A stretch of 64,000 nt of DNA from an uncultured Lachnospiraceae bacterium (lineage in GTDB: Bacteria > Bacillota > Clostridia > Lachnospirales > Lachnospiraceae). A program made the position numbers and the translations under genes. Positions 1-7,980 of this stretch are shown piece after piece. The notes under the pieces were generated by a model. That model was given only the letters and a program-made list of their open reading frames with translations. It searched no databases and was not told the DNA's origin. The first letter of the stretch is position 1; every line of letters begins with the position of its first letter. The stretch is from contig CAJUEY010000006.1 of NCBI GenBank assembly GCA_910585825.1, forward strand, positions 176 to 64,175, given 5' to 3'.

Positions 1-92
1 AAGCTATGAAGAAGAAAAACGGCAGGCGCTGCAGCAGGCGGCGGAAAGCTATGAAGAAGAAAAACGGCAGGCGCTGCAGCAGGCGGCGGAAA
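1..92 (+). repeat. 45-bp tandem repeat inside coding sequence
   Basis: Two identical 45-bp units start at positions 2 and 47 and encode 15 residues each. A third unit starting at 92 is shortened and diverged. The unit length is a multiple of three, so copy number can change without a frameshift. The array may extend beyond the left edge. Confidence 0.9.
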
Positions 93-259
93 GCTATGAA
101 ACAGAAAAACGGCAGACAGCGGAAAGTTATGAGATAGAAAAGCGGCAGATGGTTATAAAAATGCTGAAAAGAAATTACCCGGTAGAAGAAATTATTTCCC
201 TAATGCCGGGATATTCACAGAAGGATGTGGAAAAATTAAGGAAATCTCTTTTAAAATAA
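1..259 (+). CDS. C-terminal end of a repeat-bearing protein, possibly Rpn-family nuclease/transposase (partial)
   Basis: The reading frame is open from the left edge to a TAA at 257-259, so only the last 85 residues are visible. It begins with two identical 15-residue units (SYEEEKRQALQQAAE), followed by shorter diverged copies (SYETEKRQTAE, SYEIEKRQ). The predicted structure is a charged amphipathic helix. The last 34 residues (VEEIISLMPGYSQKDVEKL) resemble the helix-turn-helix-like tail seen at the end of many Rpn/PD-(D/E)XK putative transposases in Lachnospiraceae, but the catalytic domain lies outside the window. The family assignment is therefore an inference from the tail alone. Confidence 0.5.
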   Translation, partial: SYEEEKRQALQQAAESYEEEKRQALQQAAESYETEKRQTAESYEIEKRQMVIKMLKRNYPVEEIISLMPGYSQKDVEKLRKSLLK

Positions 260-320
260 TACTATCCGTTCTGATATCATTCATATAATGAAATCAAAAG
301 AAGCAAATACAGGAAATTGC

Positions 321-1190
321 ATGAAAACAGGAATTATCACAAAACCGACAGCCTGGTTATATGGAAAAGACCGGCTTTCTCATATAGATGAAATTTTTAT
401 GGGCTGGGCAGCAGGAATTTTGAAGGAGAGTAATGAATGGTATGAAATTGTGACGCATTATGGATACAGGGGATATCTGAAAAAAGAAATGCTTGCCATT
501 TGCAGCACAGAAGAGCTTTGGAAAAGGGATCATACAGGAGAGACGGTTTTTATCAGCAGAGCTTTTGTGGATGTAATGGAAGAAGCGAACGTGCATAGCA
601 AAATTCTCTGCACATTAGTCAGAGGCAGCTTTGTTTCGCTGCTTTCAGAGATAGAGAAAGGGTATCGAAGAATTCGAATGGCGGATGGAAGAGAAGGATA
701 TATTCCTCTTGTTGCCTGCAAAAACCGGAGGGACAATGACGGTTATTTATATGAGGGTGAGCCGGAAACTTATTTTCTGCATCAGAGAGGAGTGCGCAGG
801 TCCGGCGAACAAAGTTTCCGCAGGAACGCAGTACTCTATGCGAAAAGCTATCTGGGAACACAATACCGATGGGGCGGTAAATCCCCAAAAGGCATTGATT
901 GTTCCGGTCTTACCTTTATGTGCTATTTTATGAACGGTATTTTAATTTATCGGGACGCAGAATTGAAAGCCAATTATCCGGTACAAGAGATTTCCATAGA
1001 GAAGATGCAGCCGGGAGATCTTTTGTATTTTCCGAAACATATTGCGATCTATCTTGGACATGGCATGTATGCACATGCAACCGGAAATGAGAAGAGTTTT
1101 GGCTGTGTGATAAACAGTCTTTTGAAAGAAGATTTCAACTATCGAAAAGATCTGGCAGAAAGCATTCTGGCAGTGGGAAGTATATGGTAG
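321..1190 (+). CDS. NlpC/P60 cell-wall endopeptidase with SH3 domains (YkfC-like)
   Basis: This 289-residue protein probably cleaves the gamma-D-glutamyl-diamino acid bond of murein peptides. Two bacterial SH3-like segments (about residues 1-60 and 85-135) precede an NlpC/P60 domain (about 165-285). The catalytic Cys is in GIDCSGLTF and the catalytic His in KHIAIYLGHG, followed by a polar residue in AHATG. No signal peptide is visible, which fits a cytoplasmic recycling enzyme such as YkfC. The start at 321 is preferred over the in-frame ATG at 288 because AGGAAA precedes 321, while 288 overlaps a TATAAT-like sequence. The M19 dipeptidase two genes downstream would act on released peptides. 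Confidence 0.85.
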   Translation: MKTGIITKPTAWLYGKDRLSHIDEIFMGWAAGILKESNEWYEIVTHYGYRGYLKKEMLAICSTEELWKRDHTGETVFISRAFVDVMEEANVHSKILCTLVRGSFVSLLSEIEKGYRRIRMADGREGYIPLVACKNRRDNDGYLYEGEPETYFLHQRGVRRSGEQSFRRNAVLYAKSYLGTQYRWGGKSPKGIDCSGLTFMCYFMNGILIYRDAELKANYPVQEISIEKMQPGDLLYFPKHIAIYLGHGMYAHATGNEKSFGCVINSLLKEDFNYRKDLAESILAVGSIW

Positions 1191-1279
1191 ATGTGATTAG
1201 GAGAAGACATTATAGCGGATATACCACATAACTATAAATCCGAAACGAAATAGGTACGATATGACTGGGAGGAATTAAA

Positions 1280-1723
1280 ATGACGCTTGACAAAAGAAAA
1301 ATCAAAAAATTTCAAAAACTAAGTATGTGGATCTTGTTTCTCTGTGTAATGGCATGGATTTTTGCAGTATCGGCTTTGAGAGATGCCGAAAAAGATCTGT
1401 TTTTAGGAACATCATTGATCTTTTTTGTGGTTTCTTTCATTATTGTTGTTGTGGATATGCTGGCTATGTTTGTAATACAAATGATCATAGAAACAAAGAT
1501 AAAGGGATTCAAAGCAGCTGTATGGAGTCTTATGAAAAATTTTTTGATTTATTTTTGTGTTGGAGTCTTGGTAATTGTCGGACTGACGTTTTTCCGAAAT
1601 GAAACTTTCCATATTGGATTGCTGTGGAGAATACTGAGATTTGGTCTGATTGCAGGAGTCGGATACTATATGGGAAGATTTTGGACGCTTAAAATTTCAG
1701 ATGACGAAACAGGGAGGTCTTGA
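1280..1723 (+). CDS. Small integral membrane protein of unknown function
   Basis: I do not recognise this 147-residue protein. About four hydrophobic segments are visible (roughly residues 12-33, 38-65, 83-105 and 115-135), with short charged loops between them. GGGAGG at 1267-1272 supports the ATG at 1280. Its stop (1721-1723) lies one base before the ATG of the M19 dipeptidase, so the two are very probably co-translated. That position between two murein-peptide hydrolases makes a transport or envelope role conceivable, but no motif supports one. Confidence 0.7.
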   Translation: MTLDKRKIKKFQKLSMWILFLCVMAWIFAVSALRDAEKDLFLGTSLIFFVVSFIIVVVDMLAMFVIQMIIETKIKGFKAAVWSLMKNFLIYFCVGVLVIVGLTFFRNETFHIGLLWRILRFGLIAGVGYYMGRFWTLKISDDETGRS

Positions 1724-1724
1724 A

Positions 1725-2696
1725 ATGTACACGGCAGATATGCATTGTGACACAATTTCAAAACTATATTACAGCAGGAAGAGTGGGGAGCAGGGTAACC
1801 TGCTCTCAAATTCGTTTCAGGTGGATATTGGAAAACTGCAAAAAGGCAATTATTTGCTGCAGAATTTTGCAGTATTTGTGGATACAGAGAAGGAAAAGCA
1901 TCCCTATCAATGTGCAAAAGAACAGATTGCGCTGTTTGAGAAGGAAATGGAATTAAACCAGGAGCAGATCCGGCAGGCAAAAAATCTGGAGGAAATAGAA
2001 TGCAACCGAAAAGCAGGCAGAATTTCAGCGGTGCTGACATTGGAAGAAGGAGAAATCTGCGAGAACGATCTGCGCAAACTGGAAGAGTTTTATCAGAAGG
2101 GCGTTCGTATGATGACCTTTACCTGGAATCATGAAAACTCTTTGGCGGTAAGAGAGGGATTAACCGAAAAAGGAATTGCTTTTTTGGAAAAAATGGAGAA
2201 TCTGGGAATCGTAGCAGATGTTTCACATCTTTGGGATACGGGATTTTATGATGTCTGCCGTTACTGCACAAAACCTTTTGTGGCAAGTCATTCCAATGCA
2301 AGAGCATTGTGCCGGCACAAAAGAAATCTGACGGACGATATGATTCGCGAAATTGGAGAAAGAGGCGGCGTCATAGGAATCAACTGTTATAGCCTGTTTT
2401 TAGAACAGATATCCTGCAGCCATCCGAAAGAAAAAGAGAAAAACAGCAAATACTATAATAGCCGTGTGGAACGCATTGCAGACCATATTTTATATATTCG
2501 GCAGATTGGCGGAAACGATTGTGCGGCGCTTGGTTCTGATTTTGACGGAATTGACTGTGAACTGGAAATGGCAGACTGTTCCCGCATAGAGATGTTGGAA
2601 CGTGAGCTTAGAAAGCGGGGACTTAGGGAACGAGAGGTGGAAGATATTTTTTGTCGGAATGTGCTGAGGGTATATAAAGCGTGCTGGAAGGAATGA
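1725..2696 (+). CDS. Membrane dipeptidase (peptidase family M19)
   Basis: This 323-residue zinc dipeptidase is of the renal/membrane dipeptidase family, which hydrolyses dipeptides including those with D-residues. Metal-binding motifs are visible in order: HxD in DMHCDT near the N-terminus, the bridging Glu in LTLEEGE, His in DVSHLWD and SHSNARAL, and the terminal Asp in GSDFDGID. The ATG at 1725 directly precedes this HxD motif and follows AGGGAGG at 1711-1717, so the upstream ATG at 1650 is not used. Together with the upstream NlpC/P60 enzyme it suggests turnover of cell-wall peptides. Length is normal for bacterial M19 enzymes. Confidence 0.92.
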   Translation: MYTADMHCDTISKLYYSRKSGEQGNLLSNSFQVDIGKLQKGNYLLQNFAVFVDTEKEKHPYQCAKEQIALFEKEMELNQEQIRQAKNLEEIECNRKAGRISAVLTLEEGEICENDLRKLEEFYQKGVRMMTFTWNHENSLAVREGLTEKGIAFLEKMENLGIVADVSHLWDTGFYDVCRYCTKPFVASHSNARALCRHKRNLTDDMIREIGERGGVIGINCYSLFLEQISCSHPKEKEKNSKYYNSRVERIADHILYIRQIGGNDCAALGSDFDGIDCELEMADCSRIEMLERELRKRGLREREVEDIFCRNVLRVYKACWKE

Positions 2697-2713
2697 TTTT
2701 CGTGAGAATGTGC

Positions 2714-2825
2714 ATATTCTGCCAAACGGGAAACTGTCCTTTGCGGCAGACAGACTTTAAATGGGCGAATCCCGGTAACTATGGGACCGAAAGCTGAACA
2801 GCGGCGAATCGCTGCCGCAATTTAG
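2714..2825. other. Strongly foldable intergenic element, class unknown
   Basis: A 9-bp perfect stem can form between TTGCGGCAG (about 2740-2748) and CTGCCGCAA (about 2812-2820). It encloses short hairpins (GGGCGAATCCC, and CAGCG/CGCTG around GCGAAT). The same GGCAGA strand can instead pair with TCTGCC at about 2719, so two exclusive folds are possible. The layout recalls a riboswitch or small RNA, but no known consensus (GEMM, cobalamin, c-di-AMP, TPP, SAM) could be matched. The sigma-A-type promoter for the next gene lies downstream of it, so it is not in that leader. It may be the 3' end of the upstream transcript or a separate RNA. Confidence 0.4.
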
Positions 2826-2841
2826 AAAAAATCGGTAAAAT

Positions 2842-2870
2842 TTGACTACCCAGAAAGGATTCACTATAAT
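2842..2870 (+). promoter_or_regulatory. Sigma-A promoter for the flippase gene
   Basis: TTGACT (2842-2847), a 17-base spacer and TATAAT (2865-2870) match the consensus closely. The ATG of the flippase gene follows 50 bases later. Confidence 0.8.
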
Positions 2871-2920
2871 GAAGTTATATTTTTTACATAGCATTTGCGG
2901 ATAGAAAAAGCGAGGTCTTT

Positions 2921-4579
2921 ATGGCTAACAAAAGCAGCAAGAATAATTATCTGAAACAGGCGGGTATTCTCGCAGCAGCAGGGATTATCTGTCGAATTAT
3001 TGGAATTTTATATAGAAGTCCTCTTACAAGTATTATTGGAGATGAAGGAAACGGATATTATACGTCGGCATATAATATCTATACGATCATTCTTTTGATC
3101 TCTTCGTATAGCATTCCGTCGGCAATATCGAAAATTATTGCGTCGAAGCTGGCATTAAAAGAATATCGCACCGCTCACAGGATTTTTCATTGTGCACTGC
3201 TCTATGTCTGTGTAATTGGAGGAGCGGCGAGCATATTTACTTTTTTGGGCGCGGGATTGTTTTTGGAAGGAGAGGCGGCGGTTGTCCTGAGGGTATTTTC
3301 ACCGACGATTTTTCTTTCCGGGTTTGCAGGAGTGTTAAGAGGATATTTTCAGGCGCACGGTTCTATGGTTCAGACTTCTTTTTCCCAGATTGCAGAGCAG
3401 ATATTAAATGCAGCAATCAGCGTTTTGGCGGCTCATATGCTGATCGGTATGGCGGTAGGAAAAGACCATACGACACAGGCCGTTTACGGAGCGGCGGGAA
3501 GTGCGTTAGGAACTGGCTGCGGTGTGGCTGCGGCGTTGCTGTTTATGCTGTTTGTATATGCGTTGAATCGGAAAATGCTGCACAATCGGATCGAAAAAGA
3601 TAAACATCGCTATAGAGATTCTTATGGAGATATTCTTCGGGGGATGTTAGTAACTGTGACGCCGATCATTTTAAGCACATTTATTTATAATTTTAGCACT
3701 TCTTTTAATCAGACAGTATATACAAAAGTAATGATGAATGTCCGGGGGCTCACTCAGGCGGAGACGGCAACGGCATATGGTATTTTTGCCGGAAAAGCGA
3801 TGGTGATCATAAATATTCCAATAGCTCTGGCAGCATCTCTGTCTTCAGCCATGATCCCAACGATTTCAAAAAGCAGTGCACTAGGGGATATAGAAGATAC
3901 ACAGAGAAAAGCGGAAAATGCCATGTGGACAACTATGCTGATCGCAATACCGGCGGCAGTGGGACTTGCTGTTTTGTCAAAGCCAATTATGCAGCTTTTG
4001 TTTCCACAGAAAGATTCTCTTGATATGGCATCAGAACTTCTGGCAATGATTGCAGTGACGGTAGTATTTTATTCTCTATCTACATTGACCAATGGAATTT
4101 TGCAGGGAGTCGGCAAAGTCAATCTTCCAGTGCGCAATGCAGGGATCGCCCTTGTGGTGCAGACAGCGCTTCTGGTGGTATTACTGATGTTTACAGAACT
4201 GGATGTTTATGCGTTGGTAATCTGCCTGATCGTATATTCTTTTATGATGTGCATTTTAAACAGTATTTCTGTCAGGCGCTGTATCGGCGTCCGGGAAAAT
4301 ATAAAAAAGATGTTTCTCATGCCGCTTTTGGCATCGTCGCTTATGGGAGCCTGTGCATGGGGGACTTATACAGGTCTTCATACGTTCGTGGACAGCAACG
4401 TAATCTGCCTTATGCCTTCTCTGCTGCTGGCGGTAATCGTATATGGCGTTACAATTTTAAAAATCGGTGCAATTCAAAGAGAGCAGCTTCTTGCATTTCC
4501 CAAAGGAACGCTGCTGGTAAAAGTCGCTGAAAAGTGTCATTTAATAAATGAACCTGATTCAGCTGATTTGGACGTATAG
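2921..4579 (+). CDS. MurJ/SpoVB-type polysaccharide or lipid II flippase (YtgP-like)
   Basis: This 552-residue polytopic membrane protein belongs to the polysaccharide-biosynthesis branch of the MOP superfamily. The N-terminus (YLKQAGILAAAGIICRIIG, then YRSPLTSIIGDEGNGYY) is typical of SpoVB and Bacillus YtgP/MurJ. About fourteen hydrophobic segments can be counted. Such proteins flip undecaprenyl-linked cell-wall or polysaccharide precursors across the membrane. The gene has its own promoter and GAGG before the ATG. Whether it is the housekeeping lipid II flippase or a SpoVB paralogue acting in sporulation cannot be decided from the window. Confidence 0.88.
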   Translation: MANKSSKNNYLKQAGILAAAGIICRIIGILYRSPLTSIIGDEGNGYYTSAYNIYTIILLISSYSIPSAISKIIASKLALKEYRTAHRIFHCALLYVCVIGGAASIFTFLGAGLFLEGEAAVVLRVFSPTIFLSGFAGVLRGYFQAHGSMVQTSFSQIAEQILNAAISVLAAHMLIGMAVGKDHTTQAVYGAAGSALGTGCGVAAALLFMLFVYALNRKMLHNRIEKDKHRYRDSYGDILRGMLVTVTPIILSTFIYNFSTSFNQTVYTKVMMNVRGLTQAETATAYGIFAGKAMVIINIPIALAASLSSAMIPTISKSSALGDIEDTQRKAENAMWTTMLIAIPAAVGLAVLSKPIMQLLFPQKDSLDMASELLAMIAVTVVFYSLSTLTNGILQGVGKVNLPVRNAGIALVVQTALLVVLLMFTELDVYALVICLIVYSFMMCILNSISVRRCIGVRENIKKMFLMPLLASSLMGACAWGTYTGLHTFVDSNVICLMPSLLLAVIVYGVTILKIGAIQREQLLAFPKGTLLVKVAEKCHLINEPDSADLDV

Positions 4580-4589
4580 GAAAAAATGA

Positions 4590-4618
4590 TTCACTTTTCT
4601 TTTCTAATGTGATATATT
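4590..4618 (+). promoter_or_regulatory. Probable promoter of the tsaC-atp operon
   Basis: TTCACT (4590-4595), a 17-base spacer and TATATT (4613-4618) form a plausible sigma-A promoter. Its -10 box ends only 7 bases before the tsaC ATG at 4626. No Shine-Dalgarno sequence lies between, so the transcript is predicted to begin at or within a base or two of the start codon. Confidence 0.6.
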
Positions 4619-4625
4619 TTAATAT

Positions 4626-5705
4626 ATGGAAACAAAAATTTATAAATTGGATCATCATGCAATTGATCATGAAATCATAGAGAAAGCGGCGGCGGCGCTC
4701 CGGAAGGGGGAGCTTGTGGCATTTCCTACAGAAACCGTATACGGACTTGGAGCGGATGCTCTGTGTCCTGCGGCGGCGAATAAAATATATGCGGCCAAAG
4801 GAAGACCGTCAGATAATCCGCTGATTGTGCATATTGCCAGGTGGCAGGATTTACTATATATTGCAAAAGATGTGCCGGAAGAGGCGGAAAAACTGGCAGA
4901 GGCTTTTTGGCCGGGGCCGTTGACAATGATTGTCAATAAGAATGAAAAAGTTCCCTATGAAACTACTGGAGGAATGGATACGGTAGCAGTCCGCATGCCT
5001 TCCCATCCAGTGGCGCTGGCGCTGCTCCAAGAGAGCGGCTGTCTGATTGCCGCACCCAGTGCAAACGCATCCGGCCGGCCGAGTCCTACTATGGCGGAGC
5101 ATGTGGCCGAAGATTTAAATGAAAGGATTCCAATTATTCTGGACGGAGGGGAAGTCGGGATTGGAATCGAATCGACGATTGTGGATTTGACGGAAGAAGT
5201 GCCGATGATTTTAAGGCCGGGCTATATTACCGGAGAAATGCTAGAGGATGTGATTGGAGAAGTACAAATGGATCCGGGGCTTATTGCAGAGGATTCGGCC
5301 GTTAAACCAAAAGCGCCGGGGATGAAGTATCGGCATTATGCGCCGAAAGCAGATTTAAAGATTGTTGACGGAGCAAAAGATGCAGTGATTTCTGCAATCA
5401 ATGCATTGACAAAAGCGCAGCAGGAACAAAATAAAAGAGTCGGCGTCATAGGAACCGATGAAACGGCTGCATTATATGGGGGAGATCTGATCTTAAGTAT
5501 GGGCAGCAGGGAAGACGAGGATGAAATCGCAAGGCATATGTATCGGATTTTAAGAGAGTTTGATGAAAGCGGCGTAGATGTGATTTATTCTGAGAGTTTT
5601 GCAACGCCGCGGATTGGACAGGCTATTATGAACCGGCTGCTGAAAGCGGCGGGGCATCAGGTGCTTATGGCGCAGCAGAATAATGGGGGAAGTGAAATTG
5701 TATAA
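4626..5705 (+). CDS. tsaC: L-threonylcarbamoyladenylate synthase, two-domain Sua5 type
   Basis: The 359-residue enzyme makes threonylcarbamoyl-AMP from threonine, bicarbonate and ATP for the t6A37 modification of ANN-decoding tRNAs. The YrdC domain occupies about residues 10-200, with PTETVYGLGADAL, KGRPSDNPL, WPGPLT and PSANASGRPSPT. The linker APGMKYRHYAPKA leads into a C-terminal Sua5 domain, giving the usual length for Sua5 rather than the short TsaC form. No ribosome binding site precedes the ATG, in contrast to almost every other gene here. It heads a run of tightly packed genes to atpC at 14465. Confidence 0.92.
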   Translation: METKIYKLDHHAIDHEIIEKAAAALRKGELVAFPTETVYGLGADALCPAAANKIYAAKGRPSDNPLIVHIARWQDLLYIAKDVPEEAEKLAEAFWPGPLTMIVNKNEKVPYETTGGMDTVAVRMPSHPVALALLQESGCLIAAPSANASGRPSPTMAEHVAEDLNERIPIILDGGEVGIGIESTIVDLTEEVPMILRPGYITGEMLEDVIGEVQMDPGLIAEDSAVKPKAPGMKYRHYAPKADLKIVDGAKDAVISAINALTKAQQEQNKRVGVIGTDETAALYGGDLILSMGSREDEDEIARHMYRILREFDESGVDVIYSESFATPRIGQAIMNRLLKAAGHQVLMAQQNNGGSEIV

Positions 5706-6150
5706 GAGGGTAGTATTTGTAGCAGATAGCGGGACATGCAGAGAGCCAATGGCAGTTGCAATTTTAGAAGATATCGGCCTGAAAAGACCGATTGAGATTC
5801 TCGCCAGAGGTCTTATTGTCCTGTTTCCGGAACCTTTGAATCAGAAAGCGGAGGCTGTTATGATCAGCAACGGACTTCCTACGGAGGGTTATATGTCCAG
5901 TCCGCTTACGGCAGGGGATCTGGAAGGGGAGACGCTGGTACTGACAATGGAAGAAAAGCAGAGACAAAAGGTATTGGAAATGTTTGACAATACAGATCCG
6001 AAGCATGTACAGGTGTTGACAGAGTTTGTTGGAGATGAATTAGAAATTGTAGATCCTTACGGAGGGACTCTTCAAATGTATGGATTGTGTTATGAGACGC
6101 TGGTTGCGTCTGTCGGCAAACTTGCCAAGATGTTAAACGAAGGAGAATAG
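5698..6150 (+). CDS. Low-molecular-weight phosphatase family protein lacking the catalytic Cys
   Basis: The 150-residue protein has the LMW protein phosphatase fold, but the phosphate-binding loop reads VADSGTCREP where active enzymes have VCxGNxCRSP. The nucleophilic Cys is Ala9 and the Ser after the loop Arg is Glu16, while Arg15 is kept. The general-acid motif DPYGG is also present. It is therefore probably catalytically dead or uses another chemistry, perhaps as a phospho-ligand sensor. The TTG at 5698 is preferred because GGGGGAAG lies just upstream; an in-frame ATG at 5683 (overlapping tsaC) and GTG at 5692 are alternatives. It sits between tsaC and upp. Confidence 0.75.
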   Translation: MYKRVVFVADSGTCREPMAVAILEDIGLKRPIEILARGLIVLFPEPLNQKAEAVMISNGLPTEGYMSSPLTAGDLEGETLVLTMEEKQRQKVLEMFDNTDPKHVQVLTEFVGDELEIVDPYGGTLQMYGLCYETLVASVGKLAKMLNEGE

Positions 6151-6160
6151 GGAGGTTGTT

Positions 6161-6790
6161 ATGTCAAAAGTAATCGTAATGGATCATCCGCTGATTCAGC
6201 ATAAAATTGGCTGGATTCGCAGAAAAGAGACCGGATCAAAGGATTTTCGGACATTGGTCAGTGAGATTTCAATGCTGATGTGTTATGAGGCCACCAGAGA
6301 TCTGAAACTTTCGGATGTGGAAATTGAGACGCCGATCTGTAAGACGACAGTCAAAGCATTACATGGGAAAAAATTAGCTGTAGTGCCTATTTTACGTGCC
6401 GGACTCGGAATGGTAGACGGAATGTTAAATATGATTCCCGCCGCAAAAGTAGGACATATCGGACTTTACCGTGATCCTGATACCAAGCTTCCGGTGGAGT
6501 ATTACTGTAAATTGCCGGAAGACTGCAGCGAGAGAGAAGTGTTTGTGGTAGATCCGATGCTTGCCACAGGAGGTTCTGCTGCTGCGGCAATCCAGATGTT
6601 AAAAGATAAAGGAGTAAGAAACATCCGGTTTATGTGTATCATTGCAGCTCCGGAAGGAGTAAAGCATATGCAGGAGGCACATCCGGATGTAGATGTATAT
6701 ATCGGAGCATTAGATGATCATTTGGATGAAGACTGTTATATTGTTCCGGGACTTGGAGATGCCGGAGATCGTATTTTTGGTACAAAATAA
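6161..6790 (+). CDS. upp: Uracil phosphoribosyltransferase
   Basis: The 209-residue enzyme converts uracil and PRPP to UMP in pyrimidine salvage. The PRPP-binding loop VVDPMLATGGSAAAAI, the uracil-binding end GLGDAGDRIFGT and the early VPILRAGLGM segment are all intact. Length matches the family exactly. GGGAGG precedes the ATG and the gene follows the phosphatase-like gene by 10 bases. Its place next to a dCMP deaminase makes a small pyrimidine-nucleotide group inside the ATP synthase operon. Confidence 0.97.
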   Translation: MSKVIVMDHPLIQHKIGWIRRKETGSKDFRTLVSEISMLMCYEATRDLKLSDVEIETPICKTTVKALHGKKLAVVPILRAGLGMVDGMLNMIPAAKVGHIGLYRDPDTKLPVEYYCKLPEDCSEREVFVVDPMLATGGSAAAAIQMLKDKGVRNIRFMCIIAAPEGVKHMQEAHPDVDVYIGALDDHLDEDCYIVPGLGDAGDRIFGTK

Positions 6791-6801
6791 GGAGGGATTT
6801 T

Positions 6802-7287
6802 GTGAGCGATAAACGGCAGGATTATATTAGCTGGGACGAATATTTTATGGGTGTAGCGATGCTGTCCGCTATGCGTTCCAAGGATCCCCATACGCAGGTG
6901 GGAGCCTGTATTGTCAGCAGCGACAACAAAATCTTATCTATGGGATACAACGGATTTCCGGCAGGATGTTCCGATGATGCATTTCCCTGGGCGAGAGAGG
7001 GAGAACCCTTGGACAACAAATATTTGTATACAACGCACAGCGAATTAAACGCAATTTTAAATTACAGAGGCGGAAGCCTGGAAGGGGCAAAGCTCTATGT
7101 GTCATTGTTTCCCTGTAACGAATGCGCAAAAGCGATTATTCAGTCCGGGATTAAGACAATTGTATACGATTCAGACAAATACGAACACACACCGCCGGTC
7201 GTTGCATCCAAAAGGATGTTTGACGCTGCAGGCGTGCGGTATTACAAATACGAACATACGAACCGGGAAATCTGCCTGAATGTATAG
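6802..7287 (+). CDS. Deoxycytidylate (dCMP) deaminase, ComEB-like
   Basis: The 161-residue zinc enzyme deaminates dCMP to dUMP, feeding thymidylate synthesis. The zinc and catalytic motifs are HSELNAIL (His, Glu) and PCNECAKAI (two Cys). The N-terminal SWDEYFMGVAMLSAMRSKDP is typical of the dCMP deaminase family. Translation starts with GTG at 6802 after GGAGGG at 6791-6796. It is homologous to ComEB of Bacillus, but no competence genes adjoin it, so a nucleotide role is the safer reading. Confidence 0.93.
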   Translation: MSDKRQDYISWDEYFMGVAMLSAMRSKDPHTQVGACIVSSDNKILSMGYNGFPAGCSDDAFPWAREGEPLDNKYLYTTHSELNAILNYRGGSLEGAKLYVSLFPCNECAKAIIQSGIKTIVYDSDKYEHTPPVVASKRMFDAAGVRYYKYEHTNREICLNV

Positions 7288-7304
7288 CCGAAGGAGAAGA
7301 TGAT

Positions 7305-7556
7305 ATGAAGTACAGGAAAAACGTATATCAGTCTTTTGCCATGGTAATGCAGTTTGGGCTTAACATGATTGTCCCAATTTTAATGTGTACAATGTTAGGG
7401 GTATATATTGGAAAAAAATATGATATGATGTTTATAGTAGCGCCTTTGTTTGTCATTGGGGCATTGGCGGGTTTCCACAATATATACCGCATGGCAAAGA
7501 AAATATTTGAACAGGAAAGTGACAGGGACACAAAGGATGTTAAAGAGATTAAATAA
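7305..7556 (+). CDS. AtpZ/AtpI-like small membrane protein
   Basis: This 83-residue protein has two hydrophobic segments (about residues 12-32 and 40-60) with a short loop containing GKKYD, as in the AtpI/AtpZ family that precedes F-type ATP synthase genes. Members are thought to assist c-ring assembly or Mg2+ supply. GGAGAAG precedes the ATG. The gene overlaps the next by 20 bases, implying coupled translation. Confidence 0.75.
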   Translation: MKYRKNVYQSFAMVMQFGLNMIVPILMCTMLGVYIGKKYDMMFIVAPLFVIGALAGFHNIYRMAKKIFEQESDRDTKDVKEIK

Positions 7557-7968
7557 AGTATTGCCGGAGCTGATCCTTGGTATTGTGATTTATGGCGTCG
7601 TCGTATGGCTTGCGGGGATATGGTTTGTAGAAGATAAATTATTGTACTCCACAGGCTTATGGATCGGCGTGATTCTGGCGGCCGGAATGGCCGTTCATAT
7701 GGCAGTTGTCTTGGAAGATGCCGTAAGCGCGGGAGGAAGCCAGGGGAAACTGATTACGATGTCGCTGCTGCGCTATGGGGCGGTAGTTATTGTATTCGGC
7801 TGTATCACATATTTTCATCTGGGGAATCCGATTGCCGCATTTGCCGGAGTTATGGGATTAAAAATAGCTGCGTATCTGCAGCCGATTTTTCATAAGCTGA
7901 TTTTAAAACTTCAGAGAAGGGAGGAGTGCTCTATAGATTATAAATCTAATCAAGAAGAATCAAATTAA
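7537..7968 (+). CDS. ATP synthase subunit I-like membrane protein
   Basis: The 143-residue protein has about four hydrophobic segments and a basic tail, the pattern of the ATP synthase I (UncI) family. The ATG at 7537 gives MLKRLNKVLPELILG, a usual N-terminus. Upstream codons in the same frame lie within the preceding gene and are not expected to be used. It sits immediately before atpB, where AtpI normally lies. The two consecutive small genes thus look like an AtpZ/AtpI pair rather than a duplication. Confidence 0.72.
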   Translation: MLKRLNKVLPELILGIVIYGVVVWLAGIWFVEDKLLYSTGLWIGVILAAGMAVHMAVVLEDAVSAGGSQGKLITMSLLRYGAVVIVFGCITYFHLGNPIAAFAGVMGLKIAAYLQPIFHKLILKLQRREECSIDYKSNQEESN

Positions 7969-7980
7969 GGAGGTGAGAAT

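Noticed and set aside
1650..1724. N-terminal extension of the M19 dipeptidase from ATG 1650
   Set aside because: It would overlap the preceding membrane-protein gene, and the strong AGGAGG-like site and the conserved HxD motif place the start at 1725.
2714..2825. c-di-GMP (GEMM), cobalamin or c-di-AMP riboswitch
   Set aside because: Conserved cores such as GGACGCAAAGCC of GEMM, or those of cobalamin and ydaO RNAs, are absent. Only general foldability supports it, so no class was assigned.
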